Source: an uncultured Agathobaculum sp.
Lineage (GTDB): Bacteria > Bacillota > Clostridia > Oscillospirales > Butyricicoccaceae
NCBI RefSeq assembly: GCF_944384765.1
Contig: NZ_CALWUM010000001.1
Coordinates: 1 to 64,000 of the forward strand
Direction of reading: 5' to 3'
Length of the DNA: 64,000 nt
A program made the position numbers and the translations under genes. Of this stretch, positions 53,840 through 62,207 are shown one piece after another. The notes below the pieces were generated by a model. That model saw nothing but the letters and a program-made list of their open reading frames with translations. It was not told the origin of the DNA and did no database searches. Position 1 is the first letter of the stretch, and each line of letters begins with the position of its first letter.

Positions 53840-55285
53840 TCACCGGCGCAGGCGGCGCAGGACCGCCTGCATCTCGGCGCGGCCCTCGCCCGAAACGATG
53901 ATGCACACCGCATAGACCAGAACGCCCGCGAGCACTGCGACCGCCAGCCGCAGGATGTTGCCGGCCGGCAGCAGCGTGCAGCCCCAGGCCGCCGCACCGC
54001 ACAGCAGCGCGGAAACCACGATGCGCACAATGCTCCGCGCGGGCACGCGGAACAGGAACCGCCGCCGCACGCGCACGCAGGTGATGATAAAATAGGAGGC
54101 AAACGCCACGACCGAGCCCATCGCGCCGCCGGTAAAGCCGAACGCGCGCAGCAGGATGATGCTGGAGATCACCTTGATCACCGCTGCCGCGGCGCTGTTC
54201 TGCAGCACCTGGCCGGTGGACTGCTCCAGCTCATACGCCTTGTTGGCGTATTCGGTCAAGCCCATGAACAGCATGGCCAGCGCGGTATAGGCGATGACCG
54301 GCGCGCCCGCGCTGTATTCCTCCGGATAGAGGAACCGCGACAGCGGCAGGGACACCGCGGTCAGCCCCGCGACCGCCGGCACTGCGATCAGCAGATACAG
54401 CCGCACGCCCTGATCGAGCAGCGGCTTTGCCGCGGCCCGGCCGCCCTCGCGCCAGCCGCGCAGCACAGCCGGATACACACCGCGCATGATGCCGACCGAG
54501 ATCATCGTAAACAGGCCGGACGCAATCGAGTTATTCTGCGAATAATAGGCATAGAGAATGTCGCCGTAAAACCCGGCGACCAGGTATTTGTCGATCTGGT
54601 TGAGCAGCGCGACCGATACCGACACGCCCATGAGCGGCACGCCGTAACGGAGGAATTTGCCCAGTAGCGGGCGGGAGAAAAACCGCAGCCGCACCACGAC
54701 CGGCAGGCTGAGTGCAATCGCGGCGCCGATCGCTGCGACGCCGTCCGCCGCGGAGGCGGCAAACACCGCCGGATAGGCCTGCGGATAGCCGGATTTGCCG
54801 CCGACAAGCACAAAGGCGATCGCGAGCTTGAGCGTGGCCGAGGCGAGCGACCAGAAGATAGACGCCCGGATGCGGCCGAGCTGGATGAGCGCGGCGTTGA
54901 GCACCTGGAACGCCGTATAGGCGCAGAACATCAGCGCGCCGCCCAGCGGCAGCGGGTCGCGCGAGAGCACGGCCGAAACGCCGCAGCCCACCGCAACCAG
55001 CGCGCACAGCAGCAGATAGATGGTCGACACAGTGGAAAACAGGCCGCGCCCCTGATCTGCCTTGTATTCCTCGCCCACATAACGGGTGGAAGCGTTCGCC
55101 ATCCATCCCGCCAGCACCAGATAGCACAGCTGCATGGTGGTGTTGGTCAGGTTAAAGGCGGTCACCGCCGGTTCGGTGAAAATATGCGCGTACAGCGAGG
55201 AGCACGCGATCACGAGCAGACCCTCAATTACCTTGGCGGGCAAAAAGAGCATCGCGTCGCGCGTCATGGTATTTTTCGCGGACAA
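53840..55285 (-). CDS. Polysaccharide flippase (MOP/Wzx-like)
   Basis: A 481-residue integral membrane protein with about fourteen hydrophobic segments and the oligosaccharide-flippase fold. Typical segments are LNQIDKYLVAGFYGD (quoted in part), YSQNNSIASGLFTMIS and the paired helices near 330-400. It would move lipid-linked sugar units across the membrane. The start is uncertain: TTG 55285 has AGGG eight bases upstream, while ATG 55267 has no site and GTG 55300 is possible. It is divergent from the glycosyltransferase pair, so the three form a likely surface-glycan module. Confidence 0.85.
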   Translation of the reverse strand: MSAKNTMTRDAMLFLPAKVIEGLLVIACSSLYAHIFTEPAVTAFNLTNTTMQLCYLVLAGWMANASTRYVGEEYKADQGRGLFSTVSTIYLLLCALVAVGCGVSAVLSRDPLPLGGALMFCAYTAFQVLNAALIQLGRIRASIFWSLASATLKLAIAFVLVGGKSGYPQAYPAVFAASAADGVAAIGAAIALSLPVVVRLRFFSRPLLGKFLRYGVPLMGVSVSVALLNQIDKYLVAGFYGDILYAYYSQNNSIASGLFTMISVGIMRGVYPAVLRGWREGGRAAAKPLLDQGVRLYLLIAVPAVAGLTAVSLPLSRFLYPEEYSAGAPVIAYTALAMLFMGLTEYANKAYELEQSTGQVLQNSAAAAVIKVISSIILLRAFGFTGGAMGSVVAFASYFIITCVRVRRRFLFRVPARSIVRIVVSALLCGAAAWGCTLLPAGNILRLAVAVLAGVLVYAVCIIVSGEGRAEMQAVLRRLRR

Positions 55286-55318
55286 AGGAGAAACCCTCAC
55301 TTTCGGTCAGATATGGAT

Positions 55319-55347
55319 AGTATACCATGTCCCGGGCGGAAAAACAA
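55319..55347 (-). promoter_or_regulatory. Promoter for the flippase gene
   Basis: Minus-strand TTGTTT (55347-55342), 17 bases, TATACT (55324-55319), about 33 bases before the chosen start. Confidence 0.6.
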
Positions 55348-55400
55348 ATTACCGTTTGTTTACATCGCGCTTTCGCGTGCAGGGCCCGCGCTGCCGGGCT

Positions 55401-55429
55401 TTGCATTTGCAGCTTTTCCGTGGTATACT
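55401..55429 (+). promoter_or_regulatory. Promoter for the GT4-CsaB gene
   Basis: TTGCAT (55401-55406), 17 bases, TATACT (55424-55429), 36 bases before the TTG start at 55466. Confidence 0.65.
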
Positions 55430-55465
55430 GTGTGTATCTGTGAACAAAAATGGAGGAACCCGGTT

Positions 55466-57718
55466 TTGCGAGTGATGCAAGTGATGGGCGGCGGCGACGT
55501 CGGCGGCGCCAAGACCCAGATTATGAATACCGTCACCGGACTTGCCGTGCGCAATGAAGTGATGCTGATTTCCTTTCGCGCAGGCCCGTTTGCGGACGAG
55601 GCGCGCGAGCGCGGCATCGACGTGCGCGTGATCGAAAAACGCAATCCGCTCGCCGCCGCGCGCGCGATGCGCGACCTGGTGGACGAGTTTAAGCCCGATA
55701 TCATCCACTGCCACGGCGGCCGCGCCAACCTGATGGGCGCGATCGTGCGCCGCAGCCGCCGCATCCCGGTGGTGACGACCGTGCACTCGGATTACAAGCT
55801 CGACTATCTCGGCAACCCGTTCAAGCAGCACACCTTCGGCACGGCCAACGCGATTGCGCTGCGCTTTCTGGATTTTTACCAGCCCGTGGCCGACCGCATG
55901 GCGCGCACGCTGATCGCGCGCGGGTTCGACCCGGAGCGCATTGTCAAAATCTACAACGGCATGGAGTTTCGCCGCCCGACGGGCGACTTTGACCGCGCCG
56001 CCTACCTGCGCGACACCTACGGCGCTGAGATCGAGGAGGGCGACGTGCTCTGCGGCATCGCCGCGCGCCTGACCGCGGTCAAGGACATTGCGACCACCGT
56101 GCGTGCCTTTGCGCAGGCGCTGAAGGAAGCGCCGCAGCTGCGCCTGTTCATTGCGGGCGACGGCGAGGATGAGCCCATGCTCCGCCGCCTGTGTGGTGAC
56201 CTCGGCGTGGCCGGCCGGGTGACGTTCTGCGGCTGGGTGTCGCCGGTCGAGCCGTTTTTCCGCTCGATGGATATCAACCTTTTGTCCTCGGTGTCTGAAA
56301 CCTTCCCGTACTCGATTCTTGAGGGCATCTGCGCAGGCTGCGCGACCATCACGAGCGATGTCGGCGGTATGCCTGAGCTGATCGACACGGGCGAAAACGG
56401 CTATATTTTCCCGGTCGGGGACGATAAGCAGTGCGCGCGCTATCTGGTGCGGCTGGCAAACGACCCGGCACTGCGCCGCACCTTTGCCGAGGCGCTGTAT
56501 GAAAAAGCCTCGCAGAACTTTTCCAAGGAAAAAATGTGCGAGCGGCAGGAGGCCAATTACCGCCATCTGCTCGCCCGCTTCCACCGCCCGAAGGACGAGC
56601 GCGAAAGCATTGTCATCTGCGGCGCATACGGCCGCGGCAACGCGGGCGACGACGCCATCCTCGAGGCCATTGTGCAGGAGATGCGCGCGCTCGACCCCGA
56701 GCGCACGATCTGTGTCATGTCGCGCCGGCCCAGGGAGACCCGGCTGGTCTATCGCACGGACGCGATTTATACCTTTAATGTATTCTCCGTGCTGCGGCGT
56801 TTCCGGCGCGCGGCGCTCTATATCAACGGCGGCGGTTCGCTGATGCAGGACGTGACCTCAACCCGCTCGATCTGGTACTATTGCTACACCCTGCGCGCAG
56901 CCAAAAAGCGCGGCTGTAAGGTGATGATGTACGGCTGCGGCATCGGCCCGATCAACCGCCCGGGCAACCGGCGCATGGCCGCCCGCACGATTGACCGCTC
57001 GGTCGACCGCATCACCCTGCGCGACGACAACTCGCGCGCCCTGCTCGCGGAAATGGGCGTCACCCGGCCGGACATCCGCGTTTCCGCCGACCCGACCATC
57101 ATCCTCGACCCCGCCCCGCGCGAAATTGTGAACCTCGCCCTCGAACAGAGCGGCATCGACCCGGACGGCCGCTATATCGGTTTCGGCCTGCGTGCCTGGA
57201 AAGGGCTGGACGCCGTCCTGCCCGAAATCGCAGCGGCAGCGGAATACGCCTACGAAAAGCACGGGCTGATCCCGGTGTTCGTGCCCATCGAATTCCCGAA
57301 CGACCTGGCGCCCGCCGAGCGCGTCAGCGCGCTGCTACGCTGCCCGTGGCACGCGGTGCGCACCCGCCAGCCGATCGAAGTGACCATCGGCATCCTCGCG
57401 CGTATGCAGGCCGTGGTCGGCATCCGCCTGCACTCGCTGATGTTCTCGGCGGGTCAGGGCGTGCCGGTCGTGGGACTGAGCTACGACATCAAGGTCGACG
57501 GCTTCCTCAAATATATCGGCAGCCACACCTGCCTGCCGCTGCGCTCGGTCAAGGCGGCCGACCTGTGCCGCCTGATCGACGAGTGTGTCTCGGGCGCGCA
57601 TGACAGCGAGGTGCGCCAAACCGCGGCGATGCTGCGTGCGCACGAGCACGAAAACGTGCGCGGCGCGGCCATCCTGCTCGGACTCAATGACAAGACAAAG
57701 GACGGAGAAACCGTATGA
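55466..57718 (+). CDS. Fusion of GT4 glycosyltransferase and CsaB-type pyruvyl transferase
   Basis: A 750-residue two-domain protein. Residues 1-375 form a GT-B glycosyltransferase of family GT4 (VMGGGDVGGAKTQIMN, IYNGMEF, then the donor-site FPYSILEGICAG). Residues 380-745 form a polysaccharide pyruvyl transferase of the CsaB type (VICGAYGRGNAGDDAILEA, INGGGSLMQDVTSTRS, YGCGIGPIN, GIRLHSLMFSAGQGVPVVGL, in part). CsaB ketal-pyruvylates wall polymers so that S-layer proteins can bind. The start is TTG 55466, nine bases after GGAGG. It overlaps the next glycosyltransferase by four bases. Confidence 0.9.
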   Translation: MRVMQVMGGGDVGGAKTQIMNTVTGLAVRNEVMLISFRAGPFADEARERGIDVRVIEKRNPLAAARAMRDLVDEFKPDIIHCHGGRANLMGAIVRRSRRIPVVTTVHSDYKLDYLGNPFKQHTFGTANAIALRFLDFYQPVADRMARTLIARGFDPERIVKIYNGMEFRRPTGDFDRAAYLRDTYGAEIEEGDVLCGIAARLTAVKDIATTVRAFAQALKEAPQLRLFIAGDGEDEPMLRRLCGDLGVAGRVTFCGWVSPVEPFFRSMDINLLSSVSETFPYSILEGICAGCATITSDVGGMPELIDTGENGYIFPVGDDKQCARYLVRLANDPALRRTFAEALYEKASQNFSKEKMCERQEANYRHLLARFHRPKDERESIVICGAYGRGNAGDDAILEAIVQEMRALDPERTICVMSRRPRETRLVYRTDAIYTFNVFSVLRRFRRAALYINGGGSLMQDVTSTRSIWYYCYTLRAAKKRGCKVMMYGCGIGPINRPGNRRMAARTIDRSVDRITLRDDNSRALLAEMGVTRPDIRVSADPTIILDPAPREIVNLALEQSGIDPDGRYIGFGLRAWKGLDAVLPEIAAAAEYAYEKHGLIPVFVPIEFPNDLAPAERVSALLRCPWHAVRTRQPIEVTIGILARMQAVVGIRLHSLMFSAGQGVPVVGLSYDIKVDGFLKYIGSHTCLPLRSVKAADLCRLIDECVSGAHDSEVRQTAAMLRAHEHENVRGAAILLGLNDKTKDGETV

Positions 57719-58893
57719 AAAACCATATCGTCTGCCTTTCGACGACCAATTACCACCCGCTGCCCACGCGCAAGCAGAACGTCATGAACCGCCTGCGTAA
57801 CAGCGAGATCCTATATTTTGATCCCCCGGTGTCGCTCATCGCCCCGCTCAAGGACAAAAAGGCAGCCGCGTATCTCAAAAAATACAAGCAGCCCGGCGAA
57901 ACCGTCGAGGGGCATGAAAACATCACGGTCTACGCCCTGCCGCCCGTGCTGCCCTTCTTTAATAAGTACCGCTGGATAAACAAGCTCAACCAGAAGCAGC
58001 AGGCGCGCTTTGTGCGCAAAAAGATGCGCGAGCATGGCTTTGGGGACGAGACCGTGCTCTGGTGCTACTCCCCCTCCTCCTGCGACATTGTGCCCCACCT
58101 GCCGCACAAGGCGCTGGTGTACGACTGCGTTGACCGCCACTCGGCCTACAAGGGCCACATCACGCCCGCCGTGGTCGACCAGATGGAGCGCGACCTTGCC
58201 GGACCGGCGGATCAGGTGTTCGCGACCGCGGTCGGCCTCGCCGAAACGCTCGAGCAGGTCAACCCGACCACCAAAATGATCCCGAACGGCGCGGCCTATG
58301 AGATCTTCTCGCGCGTACAGACCGAAAAGGACACCCTGCCCTGCCCGGACGACATGAAGGAGCTCAAGCACCCGGTGTTCGGCTTTGTCGGCATGCTGCA
58401 GGAGTGCATCGACTATGCGCTGATTGAAAAACTGGCCAAAGCGCGGCCGGACGCGACCATCTTCCTGATCGGCCGCACGCTGCCGGGCGTCGACCTGACC
58501 CACCTGCAGCAGTACCCCAACATCGTGTTCCACGGGCTGGTCCCCCAGCCCGAGCTGCCCGCCTATCTCAGCCAGATGGACGTGTGCCTCAATGTGTTCC
58601 GCGCGGGCGCGCTCAGCCGCGACGTGTCGCCGCTCAAGTTTTATGAATACCTTGCCACCGGCAAGCCGGTCGTCTCGACCCGCGAGCCGCTGCAGGTGGA
58701 GGAGTTTGCGGACGTGGTATACATCGCGCACGACGCAGAGGAATTCCTCGCCCTGTGCGACCAGGCCGCGGCCGAGCATGATCCGGACAAAACCGCCCGG
58801 CGCCTTGCCTACGGCGCGCAGTGCTCTTGGACCGAGCGCGTGCACCAGATCGAGCAGGTGCTGTATGCAAAAGGCGTTCTGCACGAAAGCTGA
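57715..58893 (+). CDS. Glycosyltransferase, TuaH/GT4-like
   Basis: A 392-residue GT-B glycosyltransferase. The N-terminal half contains LPTRKQNVMNRL and VYDCVDRHSAYKG; the C-terminal half contains GFVGMLQECIDYALIEKLA, LIGRTLPGVDL, FHGLVPQPELPAYL and the donor-site SPLKFYEYLATGKPVVST. This set resembles TuaH-like enzymes that build teichuronic acid-type polymers. The start overlaps the previous gene (ATGA), so it is translated in a coupled manner. Substrates are unknown. Confidence 0.88.
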   Translation: MKNHIVCLSTTNYHPLPTRKQNVMNRLRNSEILYFDPPVSLIAPLKDKKAAAYLKKYKQPGETVEGHENITVYALPPVLPFFNKYRWINKLNQKQQARFVRKKMREHGFGDETVLWCYSPSSCDIVPHLPHKALVYDCVDRHSAYKGHITPAVVDQMERDLAGPADQVFATAVGLAETLEQVNPTTKMIPNGAAYEIFSRVQTEKDTLPCPDDMKELKHPVFGFVGMLQECIDYALIEKLAKARPDATIFLIGRTLPGVDLTHLQQYPNIVFHGLVPQPELPAYLSQMDVCLNVFRAGALSRDVSPLKFYEYLATGKPVVSTREPLQVEEFADVVYIAHDAEEFLALCDQAAAEHDPDKTARRLAYGAQCSWTERVHQIEQVLYAKGVLHES

Positions 58894-58953
58894 CGCCGGC
58901 GGACTGGATCTTTGGCGCATTTGCACGAAACATGAAAAAACCGTGTAAAATGC

Positions 58954-58982
58954 TTGCAATAGACAGGCGTATTGGATAAAAT
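58954..58982 (+). promoter_or_regulatory. Promoter of the purine operon leader
   Basis: TTGCAA (58954-58959), 17 bases, TAAAAT (58977-58982). It would start RNA near 58989, ahead of a 34-codon ORF, a hairpin and purE. No purine riboswitch core is visible in the leader. Confidence 0.75.
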
Positions 58983-59026
58983 AAAAGTGTATCTTCACCG
59001 ATTGCACAAAGAAAGAGGTGGACGAA

Positions 59027-59131
59027 ATGACCGGCAGCGTATTTTTGAACAATGCAGCGCAGTCTATCCGCGCACAGTTCTTTAAGCTCGGGCATTCGTG
59101 CATTCTTTCGGGCACCGGTGCAGCCAAATAG
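59027..59131 (+). CDS. 34-residue ORF in the purine operon leader
   Basis: ATG 59027 stands seven bases after AAAGAGGTGG. It encodes 34 residues beginning MTGSVFLNNAAQSIRAQFFK, with a single Cys near residue 25 and the C-terminus GTGAAK, and stops at TAG 59129-59131. The stop lies seven bases before a terminator-like hairpin (59139-59162) that in turn precedes purE. It is therefore either a small orphan protein or a leader peptide for attenuation. I do not recognise it. Confidence 0.6.
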   Translation: MTGSVFLNNAAQSIRAQFFKLGHSCILSGTGAAK

Positions 59132-59138
59132 CACAAAC

Positions 59139-59175
59139 AGGACACGGATATACCCGTGTCCTCATTTATTTTGAG
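59139..59175 (+). terminator. Hairpin with T-rich tail before purE
   Basis: AGGACACGG (59139-59147) pairs with CCGTGTCCT (59154-59162), followed by CATTTATTTTG. It is a moderately strong intrinsic terminator placed between the 34-codon ORF and purE. Confidence 0.65.
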
Positions 59176-59186
59176 GAGGCATAGCA

Positions 59187-59678
59187 ATGAAAAAGGTACT
59201 GGTCATCATGGGCTCGGACAGCGACCTCAAGGTGATGGAAAAGTGCATCGACCGTCTGAAGTCCTTTGACATCCCGACCGAGGTGCGCATCTGCTCGGCG
59301 CACCGCACCCCGGCTGTGGCAGAGCAGCTGTCCAAAAACGCAGCCGCGGACGGCTTCGGCGTGATCATCGCGGCGGCAGGCAAGGCGGCCCACCTGGGCG
59401 GCGTGCTTGCGGCGAACACCATCCTGCCGGTGATCGGCGTGCCGATGGGTACGAGCGTCATGGGCGGCATGGACAGCCTGCTGAGCATCGTGCAGATGCC
59501 CAAGGGCATCCCGGTGGCGACCGTGGCAATCGACGGCGCGGATAACGCGGCAATCCTGGCCGCACAGATGATTGCCCTGTCGGACGAGGGCCTGGCGGCA
59601 AAGCTCCAGCAGTTCAAGGACGACATGGCGCGTGAGGTCATGGCCAAGGACGAGAAGATCCGCGCGCAGTTCGCGTAA
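59187..59678 (+). CDS. purE: N5-carboxyaminoimidazole ribonucleotide mutase PurE
   Basis: A 163-residue class I PurE, which converts N5-CAIR to CAIR in de novo purine synthesis. It has the MGSDSDLKVME substrate loop near the start, the VRICSAHRTP segment with the catalytic His, and AAAGKAAHLGGVLAANT. RBS GGAGG lies six bases before ATG. It is the first enzyme gene of the operon purE-purC-purF-purF2-purM. No purK is present, as is common in anaerobes that may rely on high CO2. Confidence 0.96.
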   Translation: MKKVLVIMGSDSDLKVMEKCIDRLKSFDIPTEVRICSAHRTPAVAEQLSKNAAADGFGVIIAAAGKAAHLGGVLAANTILPVIGVPMGTSVMGGMDSLLSIVQMPKGIPVATVAIDGADNAAILAAQMIALSDEGLAAKLQQFKDDMAREVMAKDEKIRAQFA

Positions 59679-59680
59679 AC

Positions 59681-59912
59681 TCGATAGAAAATACATTTTC
59701 TATCGAAGTTTCGGACGCGCCGCGCAGGGCGTGGACACGTTCCAGGCTGCGAAAAGTTCCGCCGGGCGAAACTTTTCTTCGCACCCCTATAAAAACCCAC
59801 GCGCGTGTCGCGGGTTTTTATGAATGCGCGCTTCGCGCGATTATGATCGCAATAATTTATTCCGATCGGGATTATGGTAAAGGCGCGGCCCGCGCCGCCA
59901 TTGCGTGGGCCG
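59681..59912 (+). repeat. Dense hairpin array between purE and purC
   Basis: Several inverted repeats fill the 295-base purE-purC gap: TCGATAGAAAAT/ATTTTCTATCGA (59681-59692 with 59695-59706), GAAAAGTT/AACTTTTC (59751-59758 with 59770-59777), ATAAAAACCC/GGGTTTTTAT (59789-59798 with 59812-59821, terminator-like), GCGCG/CGCGC (59826-59838), an imperfect GATCG/CGATC pair (about 59845-59867) and CGGCCC/GGGCCG (about 59886-59912). No coding potential is seen. The architecture resembles the array before topA. Confidence 0.65.
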
Positions 59913-59973
59913 GGTATAACCCCAAAACAACATTGTTTTCAAATTATTACACATAAAAATGGAGGAAATGGAC

Positions 59974-60684
<711 letters not shown>

Positions 60685-60714
60685 GCGCGCACGAAGGGAC
60701 AAGCAAGGCAAAGC

Positions 60715-62178
60715 ATGAAATATCGTATCCTAAAGCATCGCAATACTCCATTTGACAAGGTGCATGAGGAGTGTGGCGTGTTCGGCATCGCCGCGCCGGA
60801 CGGAAAGCAGATTTCCGCCGCGCACGAGGCGTATGTCGCGCTGTTTGCACTCCAGCACCGCGGACAGGAGGCGGCCGGCATCGCGGTCAACAACCGCGGC
60901 GTCATCCGCTGCCACAAGGACGTCGGCCTGGTCAGCCGGGTGTTCAACCAGGAGATTCTGGACTCCCTGCCCGGCTCGATGGCCATCGGCCATGTTCGCT
61001 ATTCCACCACCGGCAACCAGTCGCGCGAAAACGCGCAGCCGATCTCGATCACCCACGTCAAGGGCAACCTTGCCGTGGCGCACAACGGCAATCTGGTCAA
61101 CGCCGGCGAGCTGCGCCGCAAGATCGAGCTGTCGGGCGGCATCTTCCGCTCGTCCAACGACACCGAAGTGCTGGTCTACACCATCGTTAACGAACGCCTC
61201 AAGTGCGGCTCGATCGAGCAGGCGGTGGTCAACACCATGAGCGTTATCCAGGGCGCGTATTCGCTGGTCGTCATGTCGCCGCGCAAGCTGATCGCGGCGC
61301 GCGACCCGCACGGCTTCCGTCCGCTGTGCATTGGCAAGCTGGACGAGAGCTATGTGTTCGCCTCGGAAACCTGCGCGCTCGACGCGCTCGGCGCGCAGTT
61401 CATCCGCGACGTTGAGCCCGGCGAGGTCTGCGTGGTCGAAAACGGCGTTCTTCGCTCGCTGCACTGCGGCGTGCAGTGCAAGACCTCGGCCTGTGTGTTC
61501 GAGTATATCTATTTCGCCCGTCCGGACTCGGTGATCGACGGCGCAAGCGTCGAGCTGGCGCGCCAGGAGGCTGGCAAGTACCTGTCCATCGAGCACCCGG
61601 TCGGCGCGGATGTGGTCATCGGCGTGCCGGACTCGGGCATCCCCGCCGCGATCGGCTACGCCAAGTTTTCCGGCATCCCCTACGGCGTGGGCCTGATCAA
61701 AAACCGCTATATTGCGCGCACCTTCATCCAGCCCGGACAGGACAAGCGCGAACGCTCGGTGCGCCTCAAGCTCAACGCCCTGCGCACCGCGGTCGAGGGC
61801 AAGCGCGTGATTATGGTGGACGACTCGATCGTCCGCGGCACAACCTGCGCGCGGCTGGTAAAGCTGCTGCGCGACGCCGGCGCAGCGGAAGTGCACATGC
61901 GCATCTCCGCGCCCCCCTTCCGCCATCCCTGCTTTTTCGGCACGGATATCCCCGAGCGCAGCCAGCTGCTGGCGCACGGCCGCACGGTGGAGGAAATGCG
62001 CGAGATCATCGGCGTGGACAGCCTGGGCTTCCTGTCGCTCGAAGCGGCGCACAAGATCGCCGTAGGCTGCCATCTGGGCTTCTGTGACGCCTGCTTCTCG
62101 GGCGAGTACCCGATCCCGGTGCCCGAGCAGGCGGAAAAGAATATGTTTGAAAACGAGATCCCGCTCCCCGCTGAATAA
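60715..62178 (+). CDS. purF: Amidophosphoribosyltransferase PurF
   Basis: A 487-residue enzyme for the first committed purine step, PRPP plus glutamine to phosphoribosylamine. A 19-residue propeptide precedes the nucleophile Cys20 (EECGVFGI). Glutaminase residues are present: GHVRYSTTG (Arg), AHNGNLVN (Asn-Gly) and SSNDTEVL (Asp). The PRPP loop is VIMVDDSIVRGTT. Late cysteines (CDACFSGEYP) fit the iron-sulfur type. Its ATG 60715 has a weak site. The next gene is a second, altered PurF. Confidence 0.96.
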   Translation: MKYRILKHRNTPFDKVHEECGVFGIAAPDGKQISAAHEAYVALFALQHRGQEAAGIAVNNRGVIRCHKDVGLVSRVFNQEILDSLPGSMAIGHVRYSTTGNQSRENAQPISITHVKGNLAVAHNGNLVNAGELRRKIELSGGIFRSSNDTEVLVYTIVNERLKCGSIEQAVVNTMSVIQGAYSLVVMSPRKLIAARDPHGFRPLCIGKLDESYVFASETCALDALGAQFIRDVEPGEVCVVENGVLRSLHCGVQCKTSACVFEYIYFARPDSVIDGASVELARQEAGKYLSIEHPVGADVVIGVPDSGIPAAIGYAKFSGIPYGVGLIKNRYIARTFIQPGQDKRERSVRLKLNALRTAVEGKRVIMVDDSIVRGTTCARLVKLLRDAGAAEVHMRISAPPFRHPCFFGTDIPERSQLLAHGRTVEEMREIIGVDSLGFLSLEAAHKIAVGCHLGFCDACFSGEYPIPVPEQAEKNMFENEIPLPAE

Positions 62179-62207
62179 GGGCTGACGGGCACAGGAGAGG
62201 AGTAGTT

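Noticed and set aside
58894..59186. A purine riboswitch ahead of purE
   Set aside because: No three-way-junction core (TATA...CTACC-type words) is present; the leader holds only the short ORF and one hairpin.
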